DNA of 38,945 nucleotides. Source: Desulfobacterales bacterium (GTDB taxonomy: Bacteria > Desulfobacterota > Desulfobacteria > Desulfobacterales > UBA11574). The stretch is taken from the NCBI GenBank assembly GCA_030601485.1, contig JAUVTO010000001.1:1-38945 (forward strand). Reading direction: 5' to 3'. This document shows positions 21,974-31,221 of this stretch, one piece after another (positions within the stretch are counted from its first letter, which is position 1; every line of letters starts with the position of its first letter). The position numbers were made by a program, and so were the translations under genes. A model generated the notes under the pieces. It ran no database searches, was not told the DNA's origin, and saw nothing but the letters and a program-made list of their open reading frames with translations.

Positions 21974-23878
21974 TTGAATCCTTTTTATAAAAATTTGGCT
22001 TTATGGATAGTCATCACGCTGATGATGATCATGCTTTATAATCTCTTCAATCAACAGCACTTGGCCGAGACAAATATCAGCTATACTGAATTTCTAGCCA
22101 TGGTCGATAATGGGAGTATTTCCGATGTGGTCATCCAGGGGCAGGAACTCTTCCTCACGGACGTAAACCACAATCGTTTCAAGGTATATGCACCACAGGA
22201 CGCGGATCTTATCAAGATCCTCCGACAAAAAGGGGTTACCATTAGCGCCAAACCGGAAACCGATTCTCCCTGGTATATGAATGTTCTGGTTTCATGGTTT
22301 CCGATGATTGTACTAATCGGCGTATGGATCTTTTTTATGCGTCAGATGCAGTCCGGAGGGGGCAAGGCCATGTCTTTTGGCAAAAGCCGGGCTCGCCTGC
22401 AATCTGACCAGATGAAAAAAGTCACCTTTGAAGACGTTGCCGGAATCGATGAAGCCAAAGAAGAACTTGGTGAAATAATAGATTTTCTCAGAGAACCGAA
22501 GAAATTTACGCGTCTTGGAGGAAGGATACCCAAAGGTGTTCTTCTCATGGGGTTACCCGGTACGGGCAAAACTCTTTTGGCTCGTGCTATTGCAGGTGAA
22601 GCCGATGTCCCGTTTTTCAATATCAGCGGATCGGATTTTGTGGAAATGTTTGTCGGCGTTGGAGCGTCACGGGTTAGAGATTTGTTTGTTCAGGGTAAAA
22701 AGAATGCGCCCTGCATTATCTTTATTGATGAAATTGATGCTGTTGGAAGGCACAGGGGAGCGGGATTAGGTGGAGGACACGACGAAAGAGAACAGACATT
22801 AAACCAACTCCTGGTTGAAATGGACGGTTTTGAGTCAAACGAAGGGGTTATCCTTATTTCCGCTACAAACCGGCCTGATGTGCTCGACCCGGCCCTTTTG
22901 CGACCCGGACGTTTTGATCGCCAGGTGGTAGTTCCCCTTCCGGATATTTTAGGCCGTGAACAGATTCTTAAGGTTCATATGAAAAAAACGCCAGCAGCAC
23001 CCGATGTAAACCTTGTCACACTGTCAAAAGGCACGCCCGGTTTTTCCGGTGCAGACTTGGAAAACCTTGTGAACGAAGCGGCGTTGCTTGGTGCTAAAAG
23101 AGATAAAGAAAAAATTGACATGGTTGACCTGGAAGATGCCAAGGACAAGGTCTATATGGGATTGGAACGTAAATCAAAAGTCATCAGGGAAGAAGACAGA
23201 AAGACCACGGCATATCACGAAGGAGGACACGCCCTTGTGGCCCGCTTACTTCCCAATACGGATGCCGTCAACAAGATAACCATTATTCCACGGGGACATG
23301 CCGCCGGTATTACTTGGTTTTTGCCCGAAGAGGGTGATTTCAAATATAAAGATCAGCTTGAAAGCGAATTGTCGGTTGCGTTCGGCGGACGAGTGGCAGA
23401 AGAAATTGTTTTTAATCGTATCAGTACCGGTGCCGCCAACGATATCAAACAGGCAACCGATGTTGCCCAGAAGATGATACGAAGCTGGGGTATGAGTGAA
23501 GAGTTGGGTCCGCTTTCTTTTGCCAAAGATGAGGAGCATATTTTCCTGGGGCGAGAAATTGCGCAGCACAGGGATTATTCTGAAGAAACGGCACGGAAAA
23601 TTGACCAAGAAATAAATAATCTTATCGAAAAAGCTTACAATCGTGCAAAGAAAACCTTGAATGAAAATTTAGATATTCTTCATGCTCTGGCGGATCGTCT
23701 GCTTGAAAAAGAGACGGTTCTGGGAAGGGAGCTTGATGATCTCATACTTTCCATGAGACCCGGATTTGAGTTTCCGTCAAAGACGTCTGTCGGCAAAAAA
23801 ACTGATAAAAACGCTCCGGCCGAAAATGAAGAAAATACAGAAGAAATCAAAACCGAAAGCGAGCAGCCCTCATCTTAG
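21974..23878 (+). CDS. ftsH: ATP-dependent zinc metalloprotease FtsH
   Basis: A membrane-bound AAA protease that removes misfolded membrane and short-lived proteins. The 634-residue protein has two N-terminal membrane helices (about 6-25 and 107-122) around a periplasmic domain. Walker A GLPGTGKT lies at 193-200, Walker B IIFIDEIDA near 248-256, and the zinc site HEGGH at 415-419. The tail is charged and Glu-rich. No ATG fits. I chose the TTG at 21974 because GGGGG lies nine bases upstream and the protein then begins MNPFYKNLALW, like relatives; a TTG at 21965 abuts the ribosome binding site. Confidence 0.97.
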   Translation: MNPFYKNLALWIVITLMMIMLYNLFNQQHLAETNISYTEFLAMVDNGSISDVVIQGQELFLTDVNHNRFKVYAPQDADLIKILRQKGVTISAKPETDSPWYMNVLVSWFPMIVLIGVWIFFMRQMQSGGGKAMSFGKSRARLQSDQMKKVTFEDVAGIDEAKEELGEIIDFLREPKKFTRLGGRIPKGVLLMGLPGTGKTLLARAIAGEADVPFFNISGSDFVEMFVGVGASRVRDLFVQGKKNAPCIIFIDEIDAVGRHRGAGLGGGHDEREQTLNQLLVEMDGFESNEGVILISATNRPDVLDPALLRPGRFDRQVVVPLPDILGREQILKVHMKKTPAAPDVNLVTLSKGTPGFSGADLENLVNEAALLGAKRDKEKIDMVDLEDAKDKVYMGLERKSKVIREEDRKTTAYHEGGHALVARLLPNTDAVNKITIIPRGHAAGITWFLPEEGDFKYKDQLESELSVAFGGRVAEEIVFNRISTGAANDIKQATDVAQKMIRSWGMSEELGPLSFAKDEEHIFLGREIAQHRDYSEETARKIDQEINNLIEKAYNRAKKTLNENLDILHALADRLLEKETVLGRELDDLILSMRPGFEFPSKTSVGKKTDKNAPAENEENTEEIKTESEQPSS

Positions 23879-24018
23879 TTCCTTAAAATCGAATTTTGTG
23901 CATTTAATGGCAAAATATTTTTACCGGTACAATTTCTCTATCTTAAAATAATTGAAGATTTTCGATTGAAGATTGAATATCGATAGAATTTCCGATACGT
24001 TTCACCTAACAAACACGT

Positions 24019-24894
24019 ATGAAAACTTATAACCTTGCATGGGGCAAACACAGGCTGGTTCTGGGTAAGCGTACCTGTATTATGGGTATCGTGAATGTTA
24101 CGCCGGATTCATTTTCAGATGGCGGGGAATTTTTCACCCGAGATGACGCCGTGGCTCAAGGCCAAAAACTTTTTGAAGACGGGGCTGACATACTTGATAT
24201 CGGCGGAGAATCTACACGCCCTTTTTCTGATGCGGTATCTGCCGAAGAGGAAATCCGGCGGGTTATACCTGTGATTGAAAACCTTGCCGGGCGTATTTCA
24301 ATTCCCATTTCCATAGATACAACTAAGGCCGGTGTTGCCAGAAGGGCTATTCAAGCCGGTGCCTCCATTATCAACGATGTTTCAGCATTGCGTCTGGATC
24401 ACGGCATTGCAGATGTTGCAGCAGAATACGACGTTCCGGTAATTTTGATGCATATGCTTGGAACCTCAAAAACCATGCAGACCAATCCTGTTTATGATGA
24501 TCTTATAAAAGAAATCAAAGAATTTCTTAAAAACGCCGTTGATTATGCTGAAAGTAAAGGAATTCCAAAATCAAAAATCATCATCGATCCTGGAATCGGT
24601 TTCGGGAAAACTGTTGAACATAATCTTTTATTAATTAAACACCTGCATGAATTTAAAACACTGGATGTTCCTATTCTTATCGGACCTTCCAGAAAAGCCT
24701 TTATACGAAACATCCTTAAAGATAAAATCGTTAAAGATATTAACCCCGACCTGCCTCTGGTGGAAACCGGCACTCAGGCTTCAGTTGCCGCTGCAGTTTT
24801 GAACGGCGCCCACATGGTCAGAGTCCACAATGTCGCCAATACACGTGCAACCCTAAAAATCATTGATGCCATTAATAATGTGCAAAACAGCTAA
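24019..24894 (+). CDS. folP: dihydropteroate synthase
   Basis: Joins p-aminobenzoate to the pterin diphosphate in folate synthesis. The 291-residue protein has NVTPDSFSDGG at 26-36, DIGGESTRPF, SIDTTKAGVARRAIQAGASIINDVSAL, IIDPGIGFGKT and the C-terminal RVHNVANT. Length and motifs are standard. It follows ftsH by 140 bp; that gap holds only AT-rich sequence with repeated TTGAAGATT words. Confidence 0.97.
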   Translation: MKTYNLAWGKHRLVLGKRTCIMGIVNVTPDSFSDGGEFFTRDDAVAQGQKLFEDGADILDIGGESTRPFSDAVSAEEEIRRVIPVIENLAGRISIPISIDTTKAGVARRAIQAGASIINDVSALRLDHGIADVAAEYDVPVILMHMLGTSKTMQTNPVYDDLIKEIKEFLKNAVDYAESKGIPKSKIIIDPGIGFGKTVEHNLLLIKHLHEFKTLDVPILIGPSRKAFIRNILKDKIVKDINPDLPLVETGTQASVAAAVLNGAHMVRVHNVANTRATLKIIDAINNVQNS

Positions 24895-24940
24895 TGGTAA
24901 AACCGTTTAGAAGCTTTTTGAAAATAGTGTCGCTTCAGGT

Positions 24941-25879
24941 ATGAATACCCATAGTCGTTTATCTATGATATACTTACGGAATTTAAAACGGTATATTTTG
25001 TGTTTTTTGCTTGGGGTTTGTTTGTTTCTACCAGGATCCTGCTCATCATTACAAGAAACCGTTATTCTTATTCCGGTTGATATTGGCCAAATCCCTGCAG
25101 GATTGACAATGACCGGTCCGTCGTTAAAAGGGATAGAGGTTCATGTCCGCGGTCCGAAATCGGCAGTTAGAAACCTTTCTGACCTGAAAATACGATATGT
25201 GCTCGACCTATCCGGAGTACATGTCGGGATTAACTCTATTCCGATAAAAAAGGACCGTATCATCCTTCCCAAGGGGATATCCATCATAAGAATAAACCCA
25301 ACGTTTTTGGCCGTAACCATCGAGAATAAAATTAAAAAGGAGCTTCCGGTTAAAATTTCATTTTCCGGAAAACCGGCTACAGGATTTATAGTTGCAGGTG
25401 CAGTTGCCAAACCGTTATCGGTTATTATGCAAGGACCTGAAAATATCCTTGGACCCATGGATAAGGTACTGACAAAACCGATTGAGATCAAAGGGCTGTC
25501 AGAATCTTTTAAAAAAGAAGTAGCTCTGGACCTTGTCGAAGATCTTGAGATCATTTCTCCTTCGGAGATTATTTTTGCTGAAATATTGATAGAAGAAAAA
25601 ATTGTTACCAAAAAGTTTTTTGATATTCAGGTTGAGGGTAAAAACAGTCCGTTCAGTTACAGCATTACACCACCGGCTTTAAATATTGAAGTTAAAGGAC
25701 CTGTTAATATTATTGAAAAGCTTCATACGGAAAAATGGATTACAGTTTATGTTGATCTCAAAGGATTAACCCCCGGGACTTATGTTAAAAGGGCAACTAT
25801 AACCTTACCTGTTAAAACCACTCTTATTGGCGTAAAACCCGAAATGTTCACAGTAAAGATCAGTAACGAAAAAATATAG
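24941..25879 (+). CDS. YbbR-like domain protein
   Basis: The 312-residue protein has an N-terminal hydrophobic segment (RYILCFLLGVCLFLPG) that anchors it in the membrane or is cleaved near SCSS. It then has about three YbbR-type beta repeats, recognised by the recurring V-x-G-P-x-x-x-L/I pattern (IEVHVRGPKSAV, VIMQGPENILG, IEVKGPVNIIEKL). YbbR proteins (CdaR) usually accompany and regulate the diadenylate cyclase CdaA. Here only 46 bp separate it from folP, and no CdaA frame fits. The gene is packed between folP and coaX, 22 bp before the latter. Confidence 0.83.
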   Translation: MNTHSRLSMIYLRNLKRYILCFLLGVCLFLPGSCSSLQETVILIPVDIGQIPAGLTMTGPSLKGIEVHVRGPKSAVRNLSDLKIRYVLDLSGVHVGINSIPIKKDRIILPKGISIIRINPTFLAVTIENKIKKELPVKISFSGKPATGFIVAGAVAKPLSVIMQGPENILGPMDKVLTKPIEIKGLSESFKKEVALDLVEDLEIISPSEIIFAEILIEEKIVTKKFFDIQVEGKNSPFSYSITPPALNIEVKGPVNIIEKLHTEKWITVYVDLKGLTPGTYVKRATITLPVKTTLIGVKPEMFTVKISNEKI

Positions 25880-25901
25880 CAAAGAAAAGGAATCTTTATT
25901 C

Positions 25902-26666
25902 ATGCTTCTTGTTATCGATATTGGAAATACCAACACGGTAATCGGTATTTACGACGGAAGGCGTCTTGTTAAGGACTGGCGGATACGCACGGAAAGACAT
26001 ACAACAGAAGATGAGTTTAACATCCTTGCCTCCAATCTTTTTTCAGAAAGCAATGTCAATTCCAACAAAATCAGCAAAACTATTATCTCCTGCGTTGTTC
26101 CACCCATGGTAACCATTCTCGATTCTTTCTGTCGCAAATACCTGGGGCACGCGCCTCACTGGATCGATGCCATGTCAGCTTCAACCCTGCCGATACGTTA
26201 CAAAAATCCATCAGAAGTAGGGGCAGACAGGATAGTTAACGCGGTTGCGGCATTTCACAAGTACCAAACCAGTCTTATTGTTATAGATTTCGGGACAGCC
26301 ACAACCTTTGATGCTATTTCAGAAAAGGGGGAATATCTCGGTGGCGCAATCAGCCCCGGGATCATGATTGCTTCTGAAGCCCTGTTCATGAAAGCATCCA
26401 AACTTCCCAGGGTCGAAATCTTTGTTCCACCTGAAAGCGTAATCGGCAAAGATACCGCAAGCAGTATTAAGGCGGGAATTATTTTCGGATATGCAGGACT
26501 TGTTGATGGAATGGTTCGGCGAATGAAAATCGAAATGCACACAAACCCCCGGGTAATCGCAACAGGAGGTCTGGCAGAACTTATGTATCAAGTATCAGAA
26601 ACCATTGAGGTTGTTGAACCGGACTTGACTCTGGAAGGATTACGGATCATCAGCAATAGTTTGTAA
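25902..26666 (+). CDS. coaX: type III pantothenate kinase
   Basis: First step of coenzyme A synthesis, phosphorylating pantothenate. The 254-residue protein has the ASKHA phosphate-1 motif VIDIGNTNTVIG at the N-terminus, NPSEVGADRIVNAVAAFHKY, and VIDFGTATTFDAIS as phosphate-2, with IATGGLA in the C-terminal half. Type III enzymes need a monovalent cation and resist CoA feedback. AAGGAA precedes the ATG. Its stop overlaps the end of the convergent metallo-hydrolase gene by 27 bases. Confidence 0.96.
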   Translation: MLLVIDIGNTNTVIGIYDGRRLVKDWRIRTERHTTEDEFNILASNLFSESNVNSNKISKTIISCVVPPMVTILDSFCRKYLGHAPHWIDAMSASTLPIRYKNPSEVGADRIVNAVAAFHKYQTSLIVIDFGTATTFDAISEKGEYLGGAISPGIMIASEALFMKASKLPRVEIFVPPESVIGKDTASSIKAGIIFGYAGLVDGMVRRMKIEMHTNPRVIATGGLAELMYQVSETIEVVEPDLTLEGLRIISNSL

Positions 26667-27560
26667 ATACCCTGTAAAGCCTTCTATGCTGTTTTTCAGA
26701 AATCCTCTCTCTCTCTCTCTTACCGCCTCGTCCATATGAAAAAACCCTTTAAGAAAAGGATCTTGTTTTAAAAGCTTTTGCAAAGATCCTTTAAGGAAAT
26801 CTTCGTCCCCGGCTTCACTGAAATGAACCATCTGATCTTCGACAATATTTTTCCAGAACAAAAGCTGCTCACGGTGGATTTTCAACATGTCCAACGCATT
26901 TTTGTTCATGCCGAAATGTCCGTAGCATATAATTGAGGGTTTTCTGGCAATCAGAGCATCGATGCTCTTTATTGAGGTCTCCAGAAAAAAGCGGGGCGGT
27001 GTAGCAGGTCTAAGATAAAAGTCGTCACCGGATATATCGAGATAAACCCCCCCGGCCTCTCCTGCAAAAAGGTATGGACCCAAAAGGTAGCTGACATGAT
27101 GAGGGGCATGTCCGGGCGTCAGGATCGGCGTAACGTTATCTTCTTGAAATCGGGCGGCATTGTAAAGCAATTTCCGGGGAACCGGCCGGAACGGTCCATA
27201 GGCTTGTGCCGTTTGACCGAGGGTTTTGAGGCTCCCTTCCCATAGACGTGACGGATCTACAAGGTGCTGGATACCTTTTTCGTGACAGATAATGGGAACG
27301 TCGGGAAAAGACTCGGCCAGATCTCCTGCGCCTCCGGCATGATCGATATGGATGTGGGTCAATAGAACTGCGTCAAGATGCTCTATTCCCAGGCTTTCTA
27401 AAGATTTTACAAGCACAGGAACGGTGGCGGCAGGTCCTACATCCACTAAAAAGGTTTTTTTGCCTTTGTAGATCCAGGACCCTATGAACGATGTAAATCC
27501 GGGCAGATCCTGGTCAAGGGGAATAAGATAAAGTTCAGGCGTAATTTCAATTAATTTCAT
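26640..27560 (-). CDS. metallo-beta-lactamase-fold hydrolase
   Basis: The 306-residue protein has the metal motif THIHIDHAGG (H69, H71, D73, H74), a later TPGHAPHHVSYLLG histidine, VYLDISGDD as the bridging Asp region, and ICYGHFG near residue 210. It has a C-terminal helical extension beyond the core fold, as in glyoxalase II-like MBL proteins. Substrate unknown. An (AG/CT)8 run at 26705-26720 encodes ERERE near the C-terminus and could slip. It starts 17 bases after the zinc-ribbon gene stop and ends inside the coaX gene on the other strand. Confidence 0.9.
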   Translation of the reverse strand: MKLIEITPELYLIPLDQDLPGFTSFIGSWIYKGKKTFLVDVGPAATVPVLVKSLESLGIEHLDAVLLTHIHIDHAGGAGDLAESFPDVPIICHEKGIQHLVDPSRLWEGSLKTLGQTAQAYGPFRPVPRKLLYNAARFQEDNVTPILTPGHAPHHVSYLLGPYLFAGEAGGVYLDISGDDFYLRPATPPRFFLETSIKSIDALIARKPSIICYGHFGMNKNALDMLKIHREQLLFWKNIVEDQMVHFSEAGDEDFLKGSLQKLLKQDPFLKGFFHMDEAVRERERGFLKNSIEGFTGYLQTIADDP

Positions 27561-27577
27561 TTTATAAAAACTTCTAT

Positions 27578-28270
27578 TCAGAGCCTGCCGGTCTTGAGAA
27601 GAGACTCCTTAAAAACACGATAGAAGGTTTTATTGTCGGCAAGACCTCGTCTCAGGATTTTTTCAATTTGATTGATGTTTTTCAGGTTAATGATGAGGTT
27701 AACGCTTTTGTTAAAGGCCGTCATATTGTCCATGGTGCGAAAACGGTTGGTTATAAGAGCCAGGAAGATGTTCCGCCGGATGGACATATTGAGACGATTC
27801 AGGTAGTTGAGAACACTGTTCATATCAGGATCCCTGGTGCCGAACCGCTCGTTAAGCACCACCATGTCAAAGACATGGAATCGCATCTGCTTTAGAGTAT
27901 CTTTATATGTCTGCGGCGCCGTGGTATGATATCCCATGTTATACAGGGCCGTTATGATTTTTGACCGGATAGCCGGGTCCGGTTCACACAAAAGGGCCGT
28001 CTCCACACCTTCTTCAACAAAATCAAAAGGTTTTTCCGAGGCGTCGTAAGCGCTGGAATCGACTTCTTCAATGATAGTTTTATTTTGTACAGGTTTTGGT
28101 TTGGCGGAAAGGGCCGGAGTCTCCTTGGTTGACAAAGGAACATCAAAACGGGTATCTACGGAAACTTTGTTGCTGCACTTGGGGCAGATTACAGAGAATG
28201 CCTGTCCCTTGGGAACCTTTTGGTCCGGAATTTGAAACTTACTCCGGCATTTTTCGCATACCACGTTCAT
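27578..28270 (-). CDS. MJ0042 zinc-ribbon protein with degenerate receiver domain
   Basis: The 230-residue protein begins with a zinc ribbon (C5, C8, C29, C32), then a linker of about 50 residues. From residue 90 it has a response-regulator-like fold (TALLCEPDPAIRSKIITALYNMGY, then DMVVLNERFG). The Asp that would be phosphorylated is replaced by Asn140 (LNE instead of LDx), so it is probably a pseudo-receiver used for binding, not phosphotransfer. It follows the pilU-like gene by 54 bp and may belong to the pilus retraction operon; a regulatory role there is inference. Confidence 0.8.
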   Translation of the reverse strand: MNVVCEKCRSKFQIPDQKVPKGQAFSVICPKCSNKVSVDTRFDVPLSTKETPALSAKPKPVQNKTIIEEVDSSAYDASEKPFDFVEEGVETALLCEPDPAIRSKIITALYNMGYHTTAPQTYKDTLKQMRFHVFDMVVLNERFGTRDPDMNSVLNYLNRLNMSIRRNIFLALITNRFRTMDNMTAFNKSVNLIINLKNINQIEKILRRGLADNKTFYRVFKESLLKTGRL

Positions 28271-28324
28271 GAGTCTTTCCTTCTTTGGAGTTCCATGGGC
28301 AAAATCCAGAACGTCTGGCCACGG

Positions 28325-29491
28325 TTATATCGTCTTACTGTAATCGTGATCCACCTTAAGCTCCTTAATATCCGTGGTAGCTTCTCCGCGTGAACTTTTG
28401 ATGGCGTCGATTCCGCGGCCTATTACGCCTTTGCGGGAAGCATATGCCATAGCAGTCTCCTCGGTAATCAGGCCCTTTTCGTATAACTCAATAATGGAAT
28501 CGTCAAAGGTCATCATACCGAAAGCTTTCCCGTCATGGATAACATCGTAAAAAGTTTTTTCCTCAGATTCTCCATGAAGTATCATTTCCTTGACCCGCAG
28601 GTTGGTGCCCATGATTTCAAAGGCCGCTATCCGCCCTCCTCCCACCTTGGGGAGAAGTCTTTGACATACGATCCAGCGAATCGCGTCGGCAAGCCGAGTA
28701 CGAATCTGATTTTCTTCATCAACAGGGAACATGCCGACGATACGATTCATTGTCTGTCCGGCATCAACGGTGTGAAGGGTGCTTAAAACCAGGTGCCCGG
28801 TCTCTGCCGCACTCATGCCGATTTCCATGGTTTCCCTGTCGCGCATCTCTCCAACCAGAATTACCTTGGGAGCCTGGCGCAGGGCTGCTCTGAGGCCATG
28901 TGCAAATGAATCAAAATCTTCTCCCATCTCACGCTGGTTGAAAGTAGCCATTTTGTGTGGATGGTCATACTCCACGGGATCTTCAAGAGTCACCACGTGG
29001 ACCGATCTGACGTCATTAATCTCGTTAAGCACTGCGGCCAGGGAGGTTGTTTTTCCGGTGCCGGTAGCTCCGGTAACCAGGATCAAACCGTTCTTTTCCC
29101 GAGCCATTTTGAGAAAGGACTCAGGAATGCCCAGTTCCTGACATGTGGGAATTTTGGTTGCAAGTTTTCTCAAGACAATGGAATAGTTGCCCCGCTGGGA
29201 AAAGACGTTGACTCTAAAGCGAGCCTTGCCGGGAAGCTCGTAGGATGAATCGCACGATCCCTCAAGCAGGAGATTTTCCGTGAGGCGCCGGTTCTGATTT
29301 AAAAGGTTTAACGCAAAGATTTCAGCCTGAAACGGAGTGATCTCGTCAAAAGGTGGATTCATGTCCACTACGGCGAGCTCTCCGGCTGTCTCAACCTGAA
29401 ACGGTTTCCCCACGGTAATATTAAGATCGGAGACATTATCGTATGCATCGAGCATCCTTGACAGAATATGATCAATTTCCTGTTTCTTCAA
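28325..29491 (-). CDS. PilT-family retraction ATPase, PilU-like
   Basis: The 388-residue hexameric ATPase of the PilT/PilU group helps depolymerise type IV pili. It has an N-terminal PAS-like domain, Walker A GATGTGKTT at 141-149, the Asp box HVVTLEDPVEYDH, Walker B ILVGEMRDRETME and the His box LSTLHTVDAG. Its tail lacks the AIRNLIRE-type motif of PilT and ends in a charged stretch, which makes PilU more likely. The start is TTG at 29491, with GAGG seven bases upstream. It follows pilT by 20 bases. Confidence 0.88.
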   Translation of the reverse strand: MKKQEIDHILSRMLDAYDNVSDLNITVGKPFQVETAGELAVVDMNPPFDEITPFQAEIFALNLLNQNRRLTENLLLEGSCDSSYELPGKARFRVNVFSQRGNYSIVLRKLATKIPTCQELGIPESFLKMAREKNGLILVTGATGTGKTTSLAAVLNEINDVRSVHVVTLEDPVEYDHPHKMATFNQREMGEDFDSFAHGLRAALRQAPKVILVGEMRDRETMEIGMSAAETGHLVLSTLHTVDAGQTMNRIVGMFPVDEENQIRTRLADAIRWIVCQRLLPKVGGGRIAAFEIMGTNLRVKEMILHGESEEKTFYDVIHDGKAFGMMTFDDSIIELYEKGLITEETAMAYASRKGVIGRGIDAIKSSRGEATTDIKELKVDHDYSKTI

Positions 29492-29511
29492 AACAGAACC
29501 TCATAAAATTG

Positions 29512-30594
29512 TTATGCTTCTGTGAAATCAGTAGGAGGATTTTTCAAAAAAGACCTGAACTTTCCCTTATCATTTGACTTGGCATAGGCGTCATCAGCAC
29601 TTATCCATCCATTGTTTAGCATATGCATAATGGCATCATCTAAAAGTTGCATACCGTATTTTTTTCCGGTCTGGATCATTGAGGCAATCTGGTGGGTTTT
29701 TCCTTCCCTGACGAGATTCCGGACCGCCGGAGTTGCAATCAATATTTCGAGGGCGGGGCTACGCCCTTTTTTATCCACTCTTTTAAACAGGACTTGTGCT
29801 ATAATGGCTCGGAGTCCGTCAGACAGTGTCGAACGGATCTGGTTCTGTTGATCCGCAGGGAAAACTTCGACGATACGATCTACGGTTTTTGCTGCACTCG
29901 ATGTGTGAAGTGTGCTAAAAACAAGATGGCCGGTGGATGCGGCTTCTATGGCAAGCGATATGGTCTCAAGGTCTCTCATTTCACCGACAAGAATAATATC
30001 CGGATCTTCTCGCAGGGCGCCCCTTAATGCTGCGCTGAACGACTTAGTATGGAGACCCACCTCACGGTGGTTAATAATACAGCTCTTGCTTTGGTGGACA
30101 AATTCAATGGGGTCTTCGATGGTGATGATATGATCCTTGCGGGTACGGTTTGCCACATCAATTATTGAGGCCAGGGTGGTCGATTTGCCGCTTCCCGTAG
30201 GTCCTGTTACCAGAACCAGCCCCCTTGGGAGTGAGGCCAGCTTGGATATCACTGAAGGGAGCCCCAGTTGTTCGGCAGTCATTATTTGCTCAGGAATTTG
30301 TCTGAAAACCGCCGCCACACCATATTTTTGCATAAAGAAATTTGACCGGTACCTGGCAATACCGACTACGTCATAGCCGAAATCAATATCTCCTGTTTCC
30401 TCAAACTCCTTTACCTTATGCTCGGGCGCAATTTCATAGAGCATGGCTTTCAGTTCATCATTGTCCAGGGACTTATATTTGACCCTTTCCATTTCGCCCC
30501 GTATCCTTAGCGCAGGCGCCTGTCCCGCCACCAGATGAAGATCTGAAGCACCCTGTTCATGCATTAATTTAAAAAACGCATCTATTTTTGCCAT
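29512..30594 (-). CDS. pilT: type IV pilus retraction ATPase PilT
   Basis: Hexameric motor that retracts type IV pili (twitching). The 360-residue protein has Walker A GPTGSGKST at 131-139, HIITIEDPIEFVH (Asp box), IILVGEMRDLET (Walker B), and the LSTLHTSSAAKTVDRI His box. The C-terminal AVRNLVREGKTHQI matches the conserved AIRNLIRE motif needed for retraction, so I call it PilT. It is followed by the pilU-like gene; no pilin or assembly gene is in the window. Confidence 0.94.
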   Translation of the reverse strand: MAKIDAFFKLMHEQGASDLHLVAGQAPALRIRGEMERVKYKSLDNDELKAMLYEIAPEHKVKEFEETGDIDFGYDVVGIARYRSNFFMQKYGVAAVFRQIPEQIMTAEQLGLPSVISKLASLPRGLVLVTGPTGSGKSTTLASIIDVANRTRKDHIITIEDPIEFVHQSKSCIINHREVGLHTKSFSAALRGALREDPDIILVGEMRDLETISLAIEAASTGHLVFSTLHTSSAAKTVDRIVEVFPADQQNQIRSTLSDGLRAIIAQVLFKRVDKKGRSPALEILIATPAVRNLVREGKTHQIASMIQTGKKYGMQLLDDAIMHMLNNGWISADDAYAKSNDKGKFRSFLKNPPTDFTEA

Positions 30595-30697
30595 GTTATA
30601 TTCCCAACCTATTTAGATCGCATGCAACCGTTTAATTCTTCGAAACAAATCGATTTTAAACAAGGTTAAGGGGTAACGGTTTCAAAAAACTTAGGTA

Positions 30698-31198
30698 TTA
30701 CGATTGTTTAAACAATTTCAACTTGGCATCTTCCTCCTCCCGGATTCCGGCCTCCTCCTTCCCTATTTCAAGGAGTTTGGTATGGCTTTCAATAATTGAG
30801 CGGATCTGGACCTCTATCTGCATGCGTTGCCGTTTTAGTTCTGTAATATCTTCATGAAGTTGAGCAAGCCTGCTCTGGGCTCTGCTAAGAATTTTTTCCG
30901 CATTCACTTCGGCATCCGCAATAACTAATTCGGCCGATTTGCGGGCATTTTGCTTCATCTGATCCAACACTTTCTGAGAATTGATCATTACCCGCTTAAA
31001 AGTCTCTTCACGTCCTTTGTATCCCTGGCTTTCAATTTTAAGCCTGTTAATTTCGTCACGCAAATTTTTGTTTTCTCTTTGAAACGATTCGAAGGCATCT
31101 GCCATCTGTTCAAGAAATGTATCCACTTCACGGACGTCGAAGCCTCTAAACCTGGTTTTAAACTGCTGCTGCTGAATATCAAGGGATGTAATTGTCAT
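30698..31198 (-). CDS. DivIVA-domain protein
   Basis: The 166-residue protein starts with the DivIVA signature: LDIQQQQFKTRFRGFDVREVDTFLEQM. A long coiled coil follows to about residue 130, interrupted at about 60-85. Such proteins bind curved membrane and recruit polar or septal factors. In deltaproteobacteria they often sit beside yggT and pilus genes. It starts 23 bases after the yggT stop and ends 103 bp before pilT. Its exact cell-biological role here is unknown. Confidence 0.9.
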   Translation of the reverse strand: MTITSLDIQQQQFKTRFRGFDVREVDTFLEQMADAFESFQRENKNLRDEINRLKIESQGYKGREETFKRVMINSQKVLDQMKQNARKSAELVIADAEVNAEKILSRAQSRLAQLHEDITELKRQRMQIEVQIRSIIESHTKLLEIGKEEAGIREEEDAKLKLFKQS

Positions 31199-31221
31199 GA
31201 TGTATCGCCTTTCTTTATGGG

